This document shows positions 11,097 through 22,735 of a stretch of DNA of 64,000 nucleotides, piece after piece. This DNA is from Siphonodentalium dalli (lineage: Eukaryota > Mollusca > Scaphopoda > Gadilida > Siphonodentaliidae), in NCBI GenBank assembly GCA_032622095.1, contig CP136065.1:211586151-211650150 (forward strand). Direction: 5' to 3'. The notes beneath the pieces are model-generated. The model was not told the DNA's origin and did no database searches. It saw only the letters and a list, made by a program, of their open reading frames with translations. Both the position numbers and the translations under genes were made by a program. The first letter of the stretch is position 1. Every line of letters starts with the position of its first letter.

Positions 11097-11720
11097 CTAT
11101 TCACAGTCACTTTCGTCCGAATTGTCATCAAAGGAATCAACCTTTTTTATTTTTAATGAAGAATCACCATAACTCCATACTATTCCAAATGTCCATACGA
11201 GTTCATAATCTAAATCTGAAACAGGTCTAGTGTTTTTTACAATATAATCCAAAGACACTTTTTCTTCAAATAACTTTTCAACAGTGAAAATTGTACATGG
11301 TTCTCGGAGAATAATGTATCCATATATTCTCGTCACCTCTTCGAATTTCAAAGTTTTTTCATTGAGAATCCTGTCTTGATATTCAGCAAAGCGAGTAAAA
11401 TTATTTCCAACTAATTCACGAATTGCGTTTATTTCGTTTTTAGGAACACCATGAAATATCCAATAATCTGAAAACATTTGATCCAATATATCCATTAAGA
11501 AATCAGTTTCAAATTCTGATCTCTCAATCAAACATCTCAGTCGACTCTGTCCCTCAGAGAAATGTCCGTTTAGCAAAGTCTCCATTATAATTCTACTTTC
11601 CCTCGAAAACCAAGCTTGCTTAAGTTCTTGTTTGATTTCTTGATCCATTTTTGACATTTCGATCAAATTATTATAAATTTTCAAAAGCATCTCTGCTGGT
11701 AACACATCAATTCCATCCAT
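11097..11720 (-). CDS. Unknown ~207 aa protein, weak F-box-like start (left copy)
   Basis: The open frame extends to 11795, but the codon there is GTG. The first ATG is at 11718-11720, giving 207 residues. Residues 6-20 read VLPAEMLLKIYNNL, resembling the LPxExLxxI core of an F-box, with a Trp about 24 residues later. The remainder is helical-looking with no recognised catalytic motif, and the C-terminus is acidic (DDNSDESDCE). An AATAAA signal on the same strand lies at 11084-11089, only 8 bases after the stop. The encoded protein is identical to that of the mirror copy at 26701-27324. Transcription runs outward from the palindrome centre. If the F-box were real it would suggest a substrate adaptor of an SCF ubiquitin ligase, but that is a guess. 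It could also be an exon with an upstream acceptor. Confidence 0.5.
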   Translation of the reverse strand: MDGIDVLPAEMLLKIYNNLIEMSKMDQEIKQELKQAWFSRESRIIMETLLNGHFSEGQSRLRCLIERSEFETDFLMDILDQMFSDYWIFHGVPKNEINAIRELVGNNFTRFAEYQDRILNEKTLKFEEVTRIYGYIILREPCTIFTVEKLFEEKVSLDYIVKNTRPVSDLDYELVWTFGIVWSYGDSSLKIKKVDSFDDNSDESDCE

Positions 11721-13189
11721 AAGGAATTGTGTTGTATTCACCCACAACAAGTCGTTTGGTGTACACAGATCGGAATGTTTTTGTTTGCTCTTCACTAATT
11801 ACTTCTCGGTTCTTTGTGCGTTTAATTATGCAGCCAACTTCACATCGTAACAATAATAAAAGGGACACTTCATCTATATCAGTCTCAAAACGTGTTGGTA
11901 CACATCTGTGTGGAAACTAAAACCAATCACTCTTCGTCCGTCATCCGTACATAATTGTAATATGATTTTCTCAGAAACCACGGGATCCCTTTGGCTGAAA
12001 TTTGGTCTCAACATGGGATCAGAAATTATCCACGGAAGACAACAGTGTCCGTGTGGGGAGAAGCTTCGTAGTGTTTCGCTGTCGCCATGGTGTTTGTTTG
12101 GGTATAGGCATGGGTGGTGAGTGTGGTTCTCATATGGTCTGAACTAGCCTTTACTGACTGAGGTCATTTAGTGCACATGTCATCACTTCACTGATAACCA
12201 TTATATGGTCAAATCCCTACAATATCAAACGCAATGTTTCAATAATGGGTTTTCTTAAAATTTTGACTAAATATTGGTTATATTATACGCATCAGCGATC
12301 CTTCTTAATAACGCTCTGTATATTTTCAAACGCATTGCACTAAATGGGTTTGGAATAGCCATACAGGAAAGGAGAAACTGAGGTCCTGGGTAGGTCGACT
12401 GCATATAGCAGTATATATGGGATACAGACATGGACAGCAATGGGTTTCTCGTGGCTTCTGGCCTACACATGACATATTAAAGTTAACCACACCCATCGGC
12501 GCGCCTTTAATGGGCTATGAAGCGCCATACAGGCTCGAACCATGGCCTTCGCCATGTGTTTCTATTTGAACCCACATTAGTAACTAAATAAAATCTTTCT
12601 CTCCAGGCTGTTTCACGCCATAACCTTGATTTGGAAAGCTTGAAGGGCTAATTAAGCTTCACTTTAAATCCCAACATTTTCTTATTTGAAGAACGTATCT
12701 GGTTAACCATGTCAACCTACTCCACCATAGTAAGCTCATTTAATTCAAAGAGCTTCACACATAGTCCCACTAGTAATGATGTGTCGTTATTTACTGCAGA
12801 AATGGTCATATAGAATACAATACAACACATTTTGGTCACATACCTTAAAGGTGCACGTCACTTTCGCAAGATATCGAACTGACCATGTATAGAGTGGAAT
12901 GACATGTCGGGTATCAAATGTATAATCAGTTCCAGTATTTCGTCCATAAGGCAGTTTTTGGTTGTAACATCATTGTGTATGACGGTTCATTCATATGATA
13001 CCTTAGCGGTTGCACACGATACTGTCTGTTGTATTTTATGTCTTATATCATGTATATTAATTGCTCTATGGATGGTAGGAGTATGGCACTGGTGTCTGGT
13101 TCTTCGATGTATTCCAGTCATAGTTCATTCATATTATTACTCTAAAATATCCATTAAATGGAGAAACTAAAGAGCCCATATTATGTAGA

Positions 13190-14440
13190 CTAGTGTATAA
13201 ATACTTACTTCATGCATTATTTTCATCAATTATATGTATTATAACTCCCATCAAGATAGGCTGTTATACAGAGGAAACAAAGCATGTACCAAGTGACAGT
13301 CTGTACCAAGTGACAGTCTCATGTCACGAAAGGCCTACTATGTGGACACATTTTCTTATCAAAACGCTCTATTATGTAGGGGGTTATCAACCATTGGTCT
13401 GGAAAAGGCATACGAGCGGAACGCGTGTATACACATTTATTCGATGTACTCTTTAATCGTCGATTTCTCTTTATTGTAGTTAATTTATAGCATTATTAGT
13501 AGGAATCTAAACTCGCCGTTATATTGAGAAAATAATGCGTCAATACCAGTCAATACTGCTTTATTGGCGTTAAATGAAATTATTGAATCATGTATCGCAG
13601 CTAAACAAGCGAGACAACTGATCAGAACACAAAAATTAGTAATATTTCTGAAGCCTTGAGTGGTTTGTAATACACAGTGTAAATTTTCATTATTGCCACC
13701 ATTTAAGGAAACATGCCCCCGATAGGGCTACTATGCGAACACATATCTATATTAATTTCACATATTCCTTACCGTTCATTCATATATACTCCAAGCTCTC
13801 TGTTAATACAGAGGCATCAAAACATTGGTATGGAAAAGACCTACTATGTGGATGCGTGTATACATATTTACTTGATGTATTCTTTAATCGTTCATTTCTC
13901 TTTATTATCGTTCATTTATAGTATTATTAGAAGAAATTTAGTCTAAAATCTCCATTACATGGAGACAATAAAGAGCCCATATGGTGTAGACTAATGCATA
14001 AATACTTCATGTATTCTTTTCACCAATTATATGTATTGTACATCCTATACATTTAGTCCGTTATACAGAGGAAACAAAGCATGTACTACGTGGCAGTTTC
14101 ATATGACGATAAGACCTACTATATATGTGACACATGTGCATATTAATTTCACATATTCTTCTCAAAACGCTCTATTTTATACGGGGGTATCAAACATTGG
14201 TCTGGAAAAGGCCTGCTATGTGGACGCGTGTATACATATTGACTTCATATATGCATTCATAGTTCATTTCTCTTAATTGTCGTTCATTTAATAGCATTAT
14301 TAGTAGAAATATAGTCTAAAACCGTCGGTATATGGAGAATATATAGCGTCAATACTGTTTTATTGTTGGTAACTCAAATTATTGCATCATGTATCGCAAC
14401 CAAACAAGCGAGACAACTCATAAATTCTTAATAGTTCTGA
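13190..14440 (+). repeat. Degenerate tandem block in left arm
   Basis: Phrases recur with a spacing of about 780 bp and with partial copies between: agactagtgtataaatac (13185, 13990), gttatacagaggaaacaaag (13262, 14061), gttcatttatagcattattag (13480, 13910, 14285), and gtatcgcagctaaacaagcg (13590, 14390). Several short open frames here are repeats of one another and not genes. The mirror lies at about 23984-25234. Confidence 0.7.
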
Positions 14441-15689
14441 TGTCTATGGCAGTTTACAGAGTGTATATTTTCATTGTTGTTACCATTTTAGTGCATACAT
14501 TACTGATTTCTGTGTAAGAACGCTGGTCTCCATTGTTGTTATGATTGTGCCTATAACTGTCCATATTCTTAAAGCAAGTACGGTACCTCTATGTGATATG
14601 ATGTATAAAAATTTCCATTTTCACAGGTAAATCACGTATAAACGCTCTTTAATGTATAGTTAAACTGAGTTTCACATGCAGGGCTATGTCTTTGTGGGCT
14701 ATATCCGTGGTATACTTCAGTATATACACGAAGTGAATGTGTTCTAAGTATGCGTATCTGACTTATGTATACGTCCGTGTTTCTTAAAGCAAATCCAATA
14801 CATATTAGTGCGTTATATTATGATGTACATTAAGTGCCCTTTTCACTGTTAAATCAAGTAAAAAAGCCCTCTACTATAGTTAACTATTCAGTTCCACATA
14901 CGCTATAAGCTCTATGGTGGTCCGGTGTGTCTTATCAATATGCCATTATATGCACGAATGTAATGTGTTCAAATATGTGGGTTATGATGTATACTTTAAT
15001 GTTAAAGTATATAAGCACTCTTTAAGATATGCATATGCAGAATGTTGCCTCTTTACACTGACAGAAAAAAAAAGGAATATATAATTTTGAGTACTACTCT
15101 TCATAAAACGTTAGAAAACCATAATCTAACAACGAATATCGAAGAACAATGTAATTACTTGATAAGCATTGTAAATATTTCGTCTGTTTTAAATAAAATG
15201 GAAATATTTCGTCTATTTGAAATACAGTTGGAAGCAACAATCAAGTATTTAAATGAAATTTGGACCAAAATCTTATAATTTGAGAAAACGTATATAATTT
15301 CTATCGAAGTCTTATAATAAAGGAAGGCTTTGTGCGAATCCATTCGGTCTAATGTGTGAATGTGTTCATCATCGCAAATATAATGATGCAGAAATGAATA
15401 TTTCTTAGAAAAATGTTAACATAGCTTGTATTTAACCGAAATAATATAGCATTTGAGTTAAAATGTTTCATATTAGGACCATAACGAACCAATGCATAAA
15501 AATACAATATTTTGTTTTTCATTCTCGATCAAAATAATGCAGAGTTGTCAATTATCAACAAAAAACAAATACTTTGAAACAAAAACGATGACATAAGAAC
15601 GAATATCCAAGAGCTAGTGTGAAAATAACCCTCACATTTATAAAAAAAAACAATAAAAATTCAGTTTTCGAGTAAGTCCTTCAAAATTA

Positions 15690-16930
15690 TTGAATGTTTT
15701 CGTCTATGTTGGATCAAATTTGACACAAAAATCAATTAGCTCACTAACAGTTCGCGCAATCTCATATTTTGAGAAAACGTTTGCAATTTTAGACAACAAT
15801 ATTGCTAGTGAAGGTGAATATTTCATCCTGGAACTCATGAAATATGATAAAAATAGATGTAAAGACACTTCACGAGCCCTCATATCTTTGAGTTATGAAC
15901 ATAAAGTCATCTCATAGTGCCATTGTACCCCATAATTTGGGCAGGAGAAATATGTATTTCATATTTGACCCTTCATCTATGGTAAAAAATGAATTAAGGG
16001 ACATGGGAGTGGTGTCCTAGACATTAACCTAGAGCATAAATTGACTCAATTTTGCAATTTTAGGCAACATTCTTGCCAGGGAAAGTGTATATTTCATGTT
16101 GGAACTCATCAAATGTGATAAACATGCATCAAAAGACACTTACTGAGCTCTGATGACTTTGAGTTATGACAACAACGGCATCTCATACTAGATTGTTAGC
16201 CATAATTTGGTCAGGAAAAGTGTAAATTTCATATTTTATCCTACATGTGTTTTAACAATCAATGTAATTACACCCCATCGGTCGCCTAGACACAGCGTAA
16301 ATGTTCTCAAGTTTTCAACTGTAGGCCACAATGTCGGCAGTGAAGGTAAACATTTCATGTTGGAACCCATGAAATGTGATAAAATGGATAAAAAGACACT
16401 TCGTGAGTACTTATGACTGAGTTATGAACATAAAGGGACCTCATAGTGTATTTTAGCTCATAATTTGGTCAGGAAAATTGTAAATTTCATGTCTTAAGCT
16501 CCATGTGTTTTAAAAATATATTTAATTACAGCCATTGGGTCCCTAGAGATCAATCCACAGTCCATATGTAGTCCATATGCAATTTTAGGGAACAGTATTG
16601 CTAGTGAAGGTGAACATTCCATGCTGGAACTCATGAAATATGATAAAAATAGATGAAAAGACACTTTCTGAGGCCTTGGTCAGAAGAAATGTGTATTGTA
16701 TTTTGACCCTTGATGCGTGGTAGCAATCAATGAAATTACACCCCATGGTATCCTCAGATATGAAGCAACATCATAAATGCACTCAGTTTTGGCAATTTAG
16801 AAAACATTGTTGATAGGGAAGTTGTACATGTCATGTTGGAACTGGTGAAATGTGATAATAATTGATCAAAAGACACTAGTTAAGCCCTGATGGGTTTCAA
16901 TTATGGTCATAAAGGCATCTGATAGTGTCA
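15690..16930 (+). repeat. ~265 bp satellite, about five units (left arm)
   Basis: The marker aaaagacact occurs at 15857, 16131, 16392, 16658 and 16868, and each unit also has tttgagttatgaacata, ataatttggtcaggaaa and gcaattttaggcaac. Units are 70-85 percent alike by eye. The mirror is split by E2 into 17709-18400 and 22186-22735. Confidence 0.85.
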
Positions 16931-17174
16931 TTATACAACGGGGAAATTTGTGAAGCGCTAACAAAGCGTATCTGCACGGTGTTATACGATCCAAAATGAT
17001 CCTGATATAAGAAATGCAATCTAGATCATACTCAGTATCTTCGTATCGACTGAATATATCGTTATTCGATGGTGTTCCTGACATACCTCCGTCTTTACTT
17101 TTCTTATGCCTTTGTAGATTGTAGTTCTTCGATAATATATTTCTGCACCAATGGCACCCGTGTATTGTCTCGAA
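16866..17174 (-). CDS. Half zinc-finger-like reading frame (left copy)
   Basis: Mirror of 17465-17773; see that entry. The arms differ here by a single C/T change that is synonymous in this frame (Lys codon). Low support as a gene. Confidence 0.25.
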   Translation of the reverse strand, partial: FETIHGCHWCRNILSKNYNLQRHKKSKDGGMSGTPSNNDIFSRYEDTEYDLDCISYIRIILDRITPCRYALLALHKFPRCIMTLSDAFMTIIETHQGLTSVF

Positions 17175-17298
17175 TCATGGGAAGAACTATCGTCCTTATA
17201 CCAGCGAAAAGATGAGCGAATATGGTGTGGTATTATAAACTCGCCGCGTTCGTACCTCTATTTATCGTTTAGAGTTATTGTTCTTAGATAAAAAAAAT

Positions 17299-17340
17299 AG
17301 GCGCGGCGGCAGTGGGGATGAGGGGGCCGCACGCGCGCCA
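17299..17340. other. GC-rich spacer at palindrome centre
   Basis: Forty-two bases separate two perfect mirrors of ttcttagataaaaaaaat. The spacer itself is partly self-complementary (ggcgcggcggc against gccgcacgcgcgcc), so the true dyad falls in agtggggatgagg near 17317. It does not resemble a sequencing-adapter hairpin. It is far more GC-rich than its surroundings. Confidence 0.85.
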
Positions 17341-17464
17341 ATTTTTTTTATCTAAGAACAATAACTCTAAACGATAAATAGAGGTACGAACGCGGCGAGT
17401 TTATAATACCACACCATATTCGCTCATCTTTTCGCTGGTATAAGGACGATAGTTCTTCCCATGA

Positions 17465-17773
17465 TTCGAGACAATACACGGGTGCCATTGGTGCAGAAAT
17501 ATATTATCGAAGAACTACAATCTACAAAGGCATAAAAAAAGTAAAGACGGAGGTATGTCAGGAACACCATCGAATAACGATATATTCAGTCGATACGAAG
17601 ATACTGAGTATGATCTAGATTGCATTTCTTATATCAGGATCATTTTGGATCGTATAACACCGTGCAGATACGCTTTGTTAGCGCTTCACAAATTTCCCCG
17701 TTGTATAATGACACTATCAGATGCCTTTATGACCATAATTGAAACCCATCAGGGCTTAACTAGTGTCTTTTGA
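17465..17773 (+). CDS. Half zinc-finger-like reading frame (right copy)
   Basis: The open frame starts after a stop at 17462-17464; its first ATG is at 17555 (72 codons). Before that ATG the frame reads CHWC, twelve residues, then His (CHWCRNILS...NLQRHKK). This is the first half and middle of a C2H2 zinc finger with the conserved Leu, but the second zinc-binding His is missing. The last ~25 codons run into the satellite, so the C-terminus is probably not a natural protein end. GAG-GTATGT at 17550-17557 would make a splice donor, so the finger could instead be the end of an exon. No promoter or function can be claimed. Confidence 0.25.
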   Translation, partial: FETIHGCHWCRNILSKNYNLQRHKKSKDGGMSGTPSNNDIFSRYEDTEYDLDCISYIRIILDRITPCRYALLALHKFPRCIMTLSDAFMTIIETHQGLTSVF

Positions 17774-18400
17774 TCAATTATTATCACATTTCACCAGTTC
17801 CAACATGACATGTACAACTTCCCTATCAACAATGTTTTCTAAATTGCCAAAACTGAGTGCATTTATGATGTTGCTTCATATCTGAGGATACCATGGGGTG
17901 TAATTTCATTGATTGCTACCACGCATCAAGGGTCAAAATACAATACACATTTCTCCTGACCAAGGCCTCAGAAAGTGTCTTTTCATCTATTTTTATCATA
18001 TTTCATGAGTTCCAGCATGGAATGTTCACCTTCACTAGCAATACTGTTCCCTAAAATTGCATATGGACTACATATGGACTGTGGATTGATCTCTAGGGAC
18101 CCAATGGCTGTAATTAAATATATTTTTAAAACACATGGAGCTTAAGACATGAAATTTACAATTTTCCTGACCAAATTATGAGCTACAATACACTATGAGG
18201 TCCCTTTATGTTCATAACTCAGTCATAAGTACTCACGAAGTGTCTTTTTATCCATTTTATCACATTTCATGGGTTCCAACATGAAATGTTTACCTTCACT
18301 GCCGACATTGTGGCCTACAGTTGAAAACTTGAGAACATTTACGCTGTGTCTAGGCGACCGATGGGGTGTAATTACATTGATTGTTAAAACACATGTAGGA
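17709..18400 (-). repeat. Satellite, right arm, part before E2
   Basis: Reverse complement of 16239-16930. It stops at the E2 insertion point between 18400 and 18401. Confidence 0.85.
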
Positions 18401-19373
18401 CAAGAAAACCATAGTCAGAAATGGTAACGCCACCAAGATTATAGTATTACATATAAATAGAAATTATAAAAAATACATAAAATATTTTGATAACAATTGC
18501 GTTTAAACAAGTAATCCTTCAAATTATTACTAACAAAGCAAGTAAATGACTGTGGGGTCACTCAACAGATTATAAAGACTTGGACTTAGTATACTGTAAA
18601 TACTGGGACTGTATATTTTTAAATTTTAGTCTAAAATTTAAATGAAATAATTAAAAGATAAAATTTAGCAAGTAGTAAAAGTTAATTTTATCATTTAATT
18701 TTTTTTTTTGGTTAAATAAAGGAATAATTTAAATGTAAAATTTGGTTTAAAAAAAAATGATTGACCGTGGCTCTTCCAATAATTGCGCGACTGACCTGGT
18801 CAATTGTTCTTAAGAAGTTGTTTTGAGAATTACTATGGAGGGACATAGTTATGGCTGTGGCTTCGCGAGTAATTGACTTGGTGACGTGATGTTAACAATC
18901 TGAACTCCAGTAAACCAAGGACGCTCCATACCAAATATAAGGTAAATAAATAATTCTTTATAAGTTGTTTTAATATTTACTATGGAGGGAAAGAATTGTG
19001 GTGCTGGCTTCGCAACTATTTGACCCCATTGTAACAAATATAAATATTAGTCACTCAGGCAATAGATGTATCTATTCTGTATATTAAGTTATTGGGTCTT
19101 ACGTGTCTTGAGATGTCTAAATATGTTTTGATGGACAGATCGCGCAAGCGCAAGGGACCCCGCCAATCTTATTTGTTGTGCTTCGAATTGTTGACTTATT
19201 AAATATGCACATATACTTAAGAAACAGTCGTGTGCGAAGCGCGCTCCCGTAGGTCGGTTTTTGGATGCCAGTTAATGAAAATATCATTGAAATAATCGGT
19301 TTCCCCCCAATAAACATCCATATATTCAATATACATGTTTTTGGAGCAGAATTAGGTAGACCATATTGAACGC

Positions 19374-19770
19374 CATAATTCTGCTGTGGTTAAGTGGTCA
19401 ATTACTTTGGACATTACTGTATGTAGATGGAGTTATCATTAGACCTCACATCCTTATATGGGATACAGTAATGCCCAAAGTAATTGACCACTTAACCACA
19501 GCAGAATTATGGGTAATTTTTCAGGATTTAAAATCCGGAAAAATTACCCACAATCTGCTGTGCTTAAGTGGTCAATTACTTTGGACATTACTGTATGTGG
19601 ATGGAGTTATCATTAGACCTCACATCCTTATATGGGCTACAGTAATGCCTAAAGTAATTGACCAATTAACCACAGCAGAATTAAGGGTAATTTTTCAGGA
19701 TTTAAAATCTTGAAAAATTACCCATAATTCTGCTGTGGTTAAGTGATCAATTACTTTGGACATTACTGTA
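19374..19770. repeat. TA-MITE termini arranged as a tandem array in E2
   Basis: cattactgta...tacagtaatgcc junctions repeat with a spacing of ~190 bp, so that MITE arms alternate with the host phrase gatggagttatcatta. E1 has a single intact copy at the same place (1857-1988). It arose by local duplication after insertion of the MITE. Confidence 0.7.
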
Positions 19771-21589
19771 TGTAGATGGAGTTAAACCTCACATCAGTTT
19801 GTTGGGGATTTGGACCTTGACTTGGGACCTTTTTTTTTTAACGCAACAAATGCGAGTACACCTTATACACAAATTTCTGATGTAGCCAGAGTTTTTATTG
19901 GATAATATTAGTTTGAAGCCTGCTTACATTTCAATATGTTGTCAGTTTTGTATTCTCTGCAGCAGCTAGAACTCGGCGCGTTGAAGCAAAAGTTATAAAA
20001 GAAAAATGTGTACGTAACGAGACTATAATACAAATGAAAAAATAAATTGAGGGAGGGCTGGGCATTACAGGGAACTAAGGGTTGAACCGATATAAATCTG
20101 TAGAGCGATAACGACCAATGTTGACATATTATGCATCTCAACTCTACTGTTGCAACAAGGTTATAAAATAGGGGGGGGGGGGGTGTCAGGATTTTAGTCA
20201 TCTCTATATAGTGCCAGAATAGTAATTTATGGACTTCTATAGTGGTACAATACAAATTAGAATCAAATGATAAAAAATATGTATGTAACACAACTATACC
20301 GATGAAAGTAAAAATAATAATTTAGGCCGGGATAAGATGTTGGTTTGGTTATATGGACTCGGAGAAAAAGGGGTTCGTACCGATGAACTGACATAAATTA
20401 GTGGAGCGATGTTGCCATGTAATGCATCGCGACTGTACTAAAGCAGCAATGATATAAAATTGGGGGGGCCCGGGGGGGTCGGAAATTATCTCTATCTCTA
20501 TAGATGGCACCAGAATTATATAGAAAGGAATAGCAATTGATATACGTATACGGTATACTATAGTAATACCATAGACATATAAGTACAAGTATCACTCAAT
20601 AAAATATTTCGTAACGTGACTATAGCGATGAAAAAAATAAATAAATTGGACTGGGATTAGAGATTGGGTTGGTTATATGTGGATAATTGGATATGGAATT
20701 CATACCGATGAAATGATACAAATTAGTGGAGCGATAAAGACCAATGTTGACACTTAGTCAGGCTACGCGGGGGAAATAGGGGTTGATACGATAGACCGAA
20801 ATAAATTTGTCGAGTGATAATGACCAATGTTGACGTATAAAGTAACGCGACTGTACTGTTGCACAATTATCATGTAGAACCAGTCAAATATGGACTCTGG
20901 TGCCAATATGGAACAGCTCAGAAAACATTTGAAGGGCCCTAAAATTTATGGGATCTGCCATACAAATCGATTTATGTTGATAAATCTCTTATTTTTCAAA
21001 ATTTTAAGCTGAGACTTGGTGTGTTTGAGTGGGATACGTATATATTCCTAAAATGACAGGATACAGCACATAATTATGTTTTAGGTGGAAGAAATGAATT
21101 TTTTTCGATGATAAAATTTAACAATAAGTTAAATTTTAATAACATGGGATTTGCAAATAAAATCGATTTATGTTGACAAAACTGTCATTTTTCAAAATTT
21201 TGAGTTGAGAATTCGTGTGTCTGTGTGTAATACTTATATATTCTTAAAATGACAGAGTCCAGCGCGTAATTATCTTTTAGATGGAAGAAATTGAATTTGT
21301 TTTCGATAACCATCTACGGCCGGGTTTATCGAGTACGCTATTTTATAAACAAACTTTTGTCAATAGCCGTTTTGGTCAAACTAAACCTTTTTCGACCGGG
21401 AAAGCAGATCCGAATAGTAGCTAAGATGTATTTAGATAGAATTATCAAAAGAATTTGACCGATTAGGGTGCATTTTAAAAGAATCGAGTGGAGAAATCTT
21501 GGTGACATTTTCATAAAACACGCCGATAATTCCAAAGATAAAAGATGGCGGTTACTACAAAAAAAACCAGACATGCGCACTCCAATTAA

Positions 21590-22120
21590 AATTACCCATA
21601 ATTCAGTTCACTACACCAGGGGCTCCCAACAGGTTATACAATATTTTCAGGCTATCAGATTATTTATATTTTCGACTTTAAGTTTACAATTTGAGCCTGT
21701 CCTCACTCTATCGATACGATTTATCATAAACATATTATACACCAGTGGCGTTAACTTTACAACTTCGGCATCTACGTGATTATATCGGTACGATTCAGTA
21801 AGGTACAAACAATCTCCATAAAATACCCACAATTCAGTTCACTACATGCAGGGGCTCCCAATAGGTTATTCCCATTTATTATGGGCTCCCAATAGGTTAT
21901 ACAATATTTTCAGGCTATCAGATTATTTATATTTTCAACAAGATATTATTACATCAGTGACTTTAAGTTTACAATTTGAGCCTGTCCTGACTCTATCGAT
22001 AGGATTTATCATATTTTCATAAACGTATTATACACCGCTGGCGTTAACTTTACAATTTCGGCATCTACGTGATTATATCGGTACGATTGAGTAAGGTACA
22101 AACAATCTCCAAGAATACAT
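21590..22120 (+). repeat. Two ~270 bp tandem units near the end of E2
   Basis: Each unit has acccataattcagttcacta, ggggctcccaa, gcctgtcct and gattatatcggtacgat. Homology to the end of E3 on the opposite strand (gtaccgatagagtcacg, 36790) shows that this is family sequence. Confidence 0.75.
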
Positions 22121-22185
22121 TCGCCCTATACTCCATGCGATATAAAAAAAACCAAATGCTAGTAACACCACACTAGGTGGCGTAA

Positions 22186-22735
22186 TAAAATATGAAATTT
22201 ACACTTTTCCTGACCAAATTATGGCTAACAATCTAGTATGAGATGCCGTTGTTGTCATAACTCAAAGTCATCAGAGCTCAGTAAGTGTCTTTTGATGCAT
22301 GTTTATCACATTTGATGAGTTCCAACATGAAATATACACTTTCCCTGGCAAGAATGTTGCCTAAAATTGCAAAATTGAGTCAATTTATGCTCTAGGTTAA
22401 TGTCTAGGACACCACTCCCATGTCCCTTAATTCATTTTTTACCATAGATGAAGGGTCAAATATGAAATACATATTTCTCCTGCCCAAATTATGGGGTACA
22501 ATGGCACTATGAGATGACTTTATGTTCATAACTCAAAGATATGAGGGCTCGTGAAGTGTCTTTACATCTATTTTTATCATATTTCATGAGTTCCAGGATG
22601 AAATATTCACCTTCACTAGCAATATTGTTGTCTAAAATTGCAAACGTTTTCTCAAAATATGAGATTGCGCGAACTGTTAGTGAGCTAATTGATTTTTGTG
22701 TCAAATTTGATCCAACATAGACGAAAACATTCAAT
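22186..22735 (-). repeat. Satellite, right arm, part after E2
   Basis: Continues as the reverse complement of 15690-16238. Confidence 0.85.

Larger units (their letters stand above)
10154..17298 (+). repeat. Left arm of the 18.5 kb palindrome
   Basis: Reading inward, this arm is matched by the reverse complement of 17341-28700 once the two insertions in the right arm are removed. Position x corresponds to 34639-x up to 16238, and to about 38424-x further out. The segments I compared directly differ by only a few single bases and small indels: one C/T near 12024, one T/C near 15407, a 4 bp tatatatg/tatg change near 14130, and 18 bp in the minisatellite. It contains the mirror gene, tandem blocks and satellite listed separately. 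The stretches 11800-13190 and 14450-15690 hold no supported gene. Confidence 0.93.
18401..22185 (+). mobile_element. Helitron-like element E2 with empty site in the mirror arm
   Basis: The left arm at 16238/16239 is the uninterrupted sequence, so both ends are fixed to the base. The element starts caagaaaaccatagtc and ends with the hairpin acaccac...gtggcgt followed by aa. No target duplication is present and the host site is A/T, as for Helitrons. The inner start motif aacgccacc (18425) is the inverted match of the outer end ggtggcgt, an asymmetric terminal inverted repeat as described for Helentron/Helitron2 elements. The interior holds a broken TA-MITE array (19374-19770), G runs, ~190 bp core units and a 240-290 bp duplication (21590-22120). 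No transposase frame is seen, so it is non-autonomous. Confidence 0.7.

Noticed and set aside
11721-11795. 25 extra N-terminal residues of the mirror gene
   Set aside because: They depend on a GTG start, unlikely in an animal gene; the ATG at 11720 was used. An upstream exon remains possible.
12520-12560. tRNA-like phrase ggctcgaacc
   Set aside because: No matching acceptor, D or anticodon stems could be built around it.
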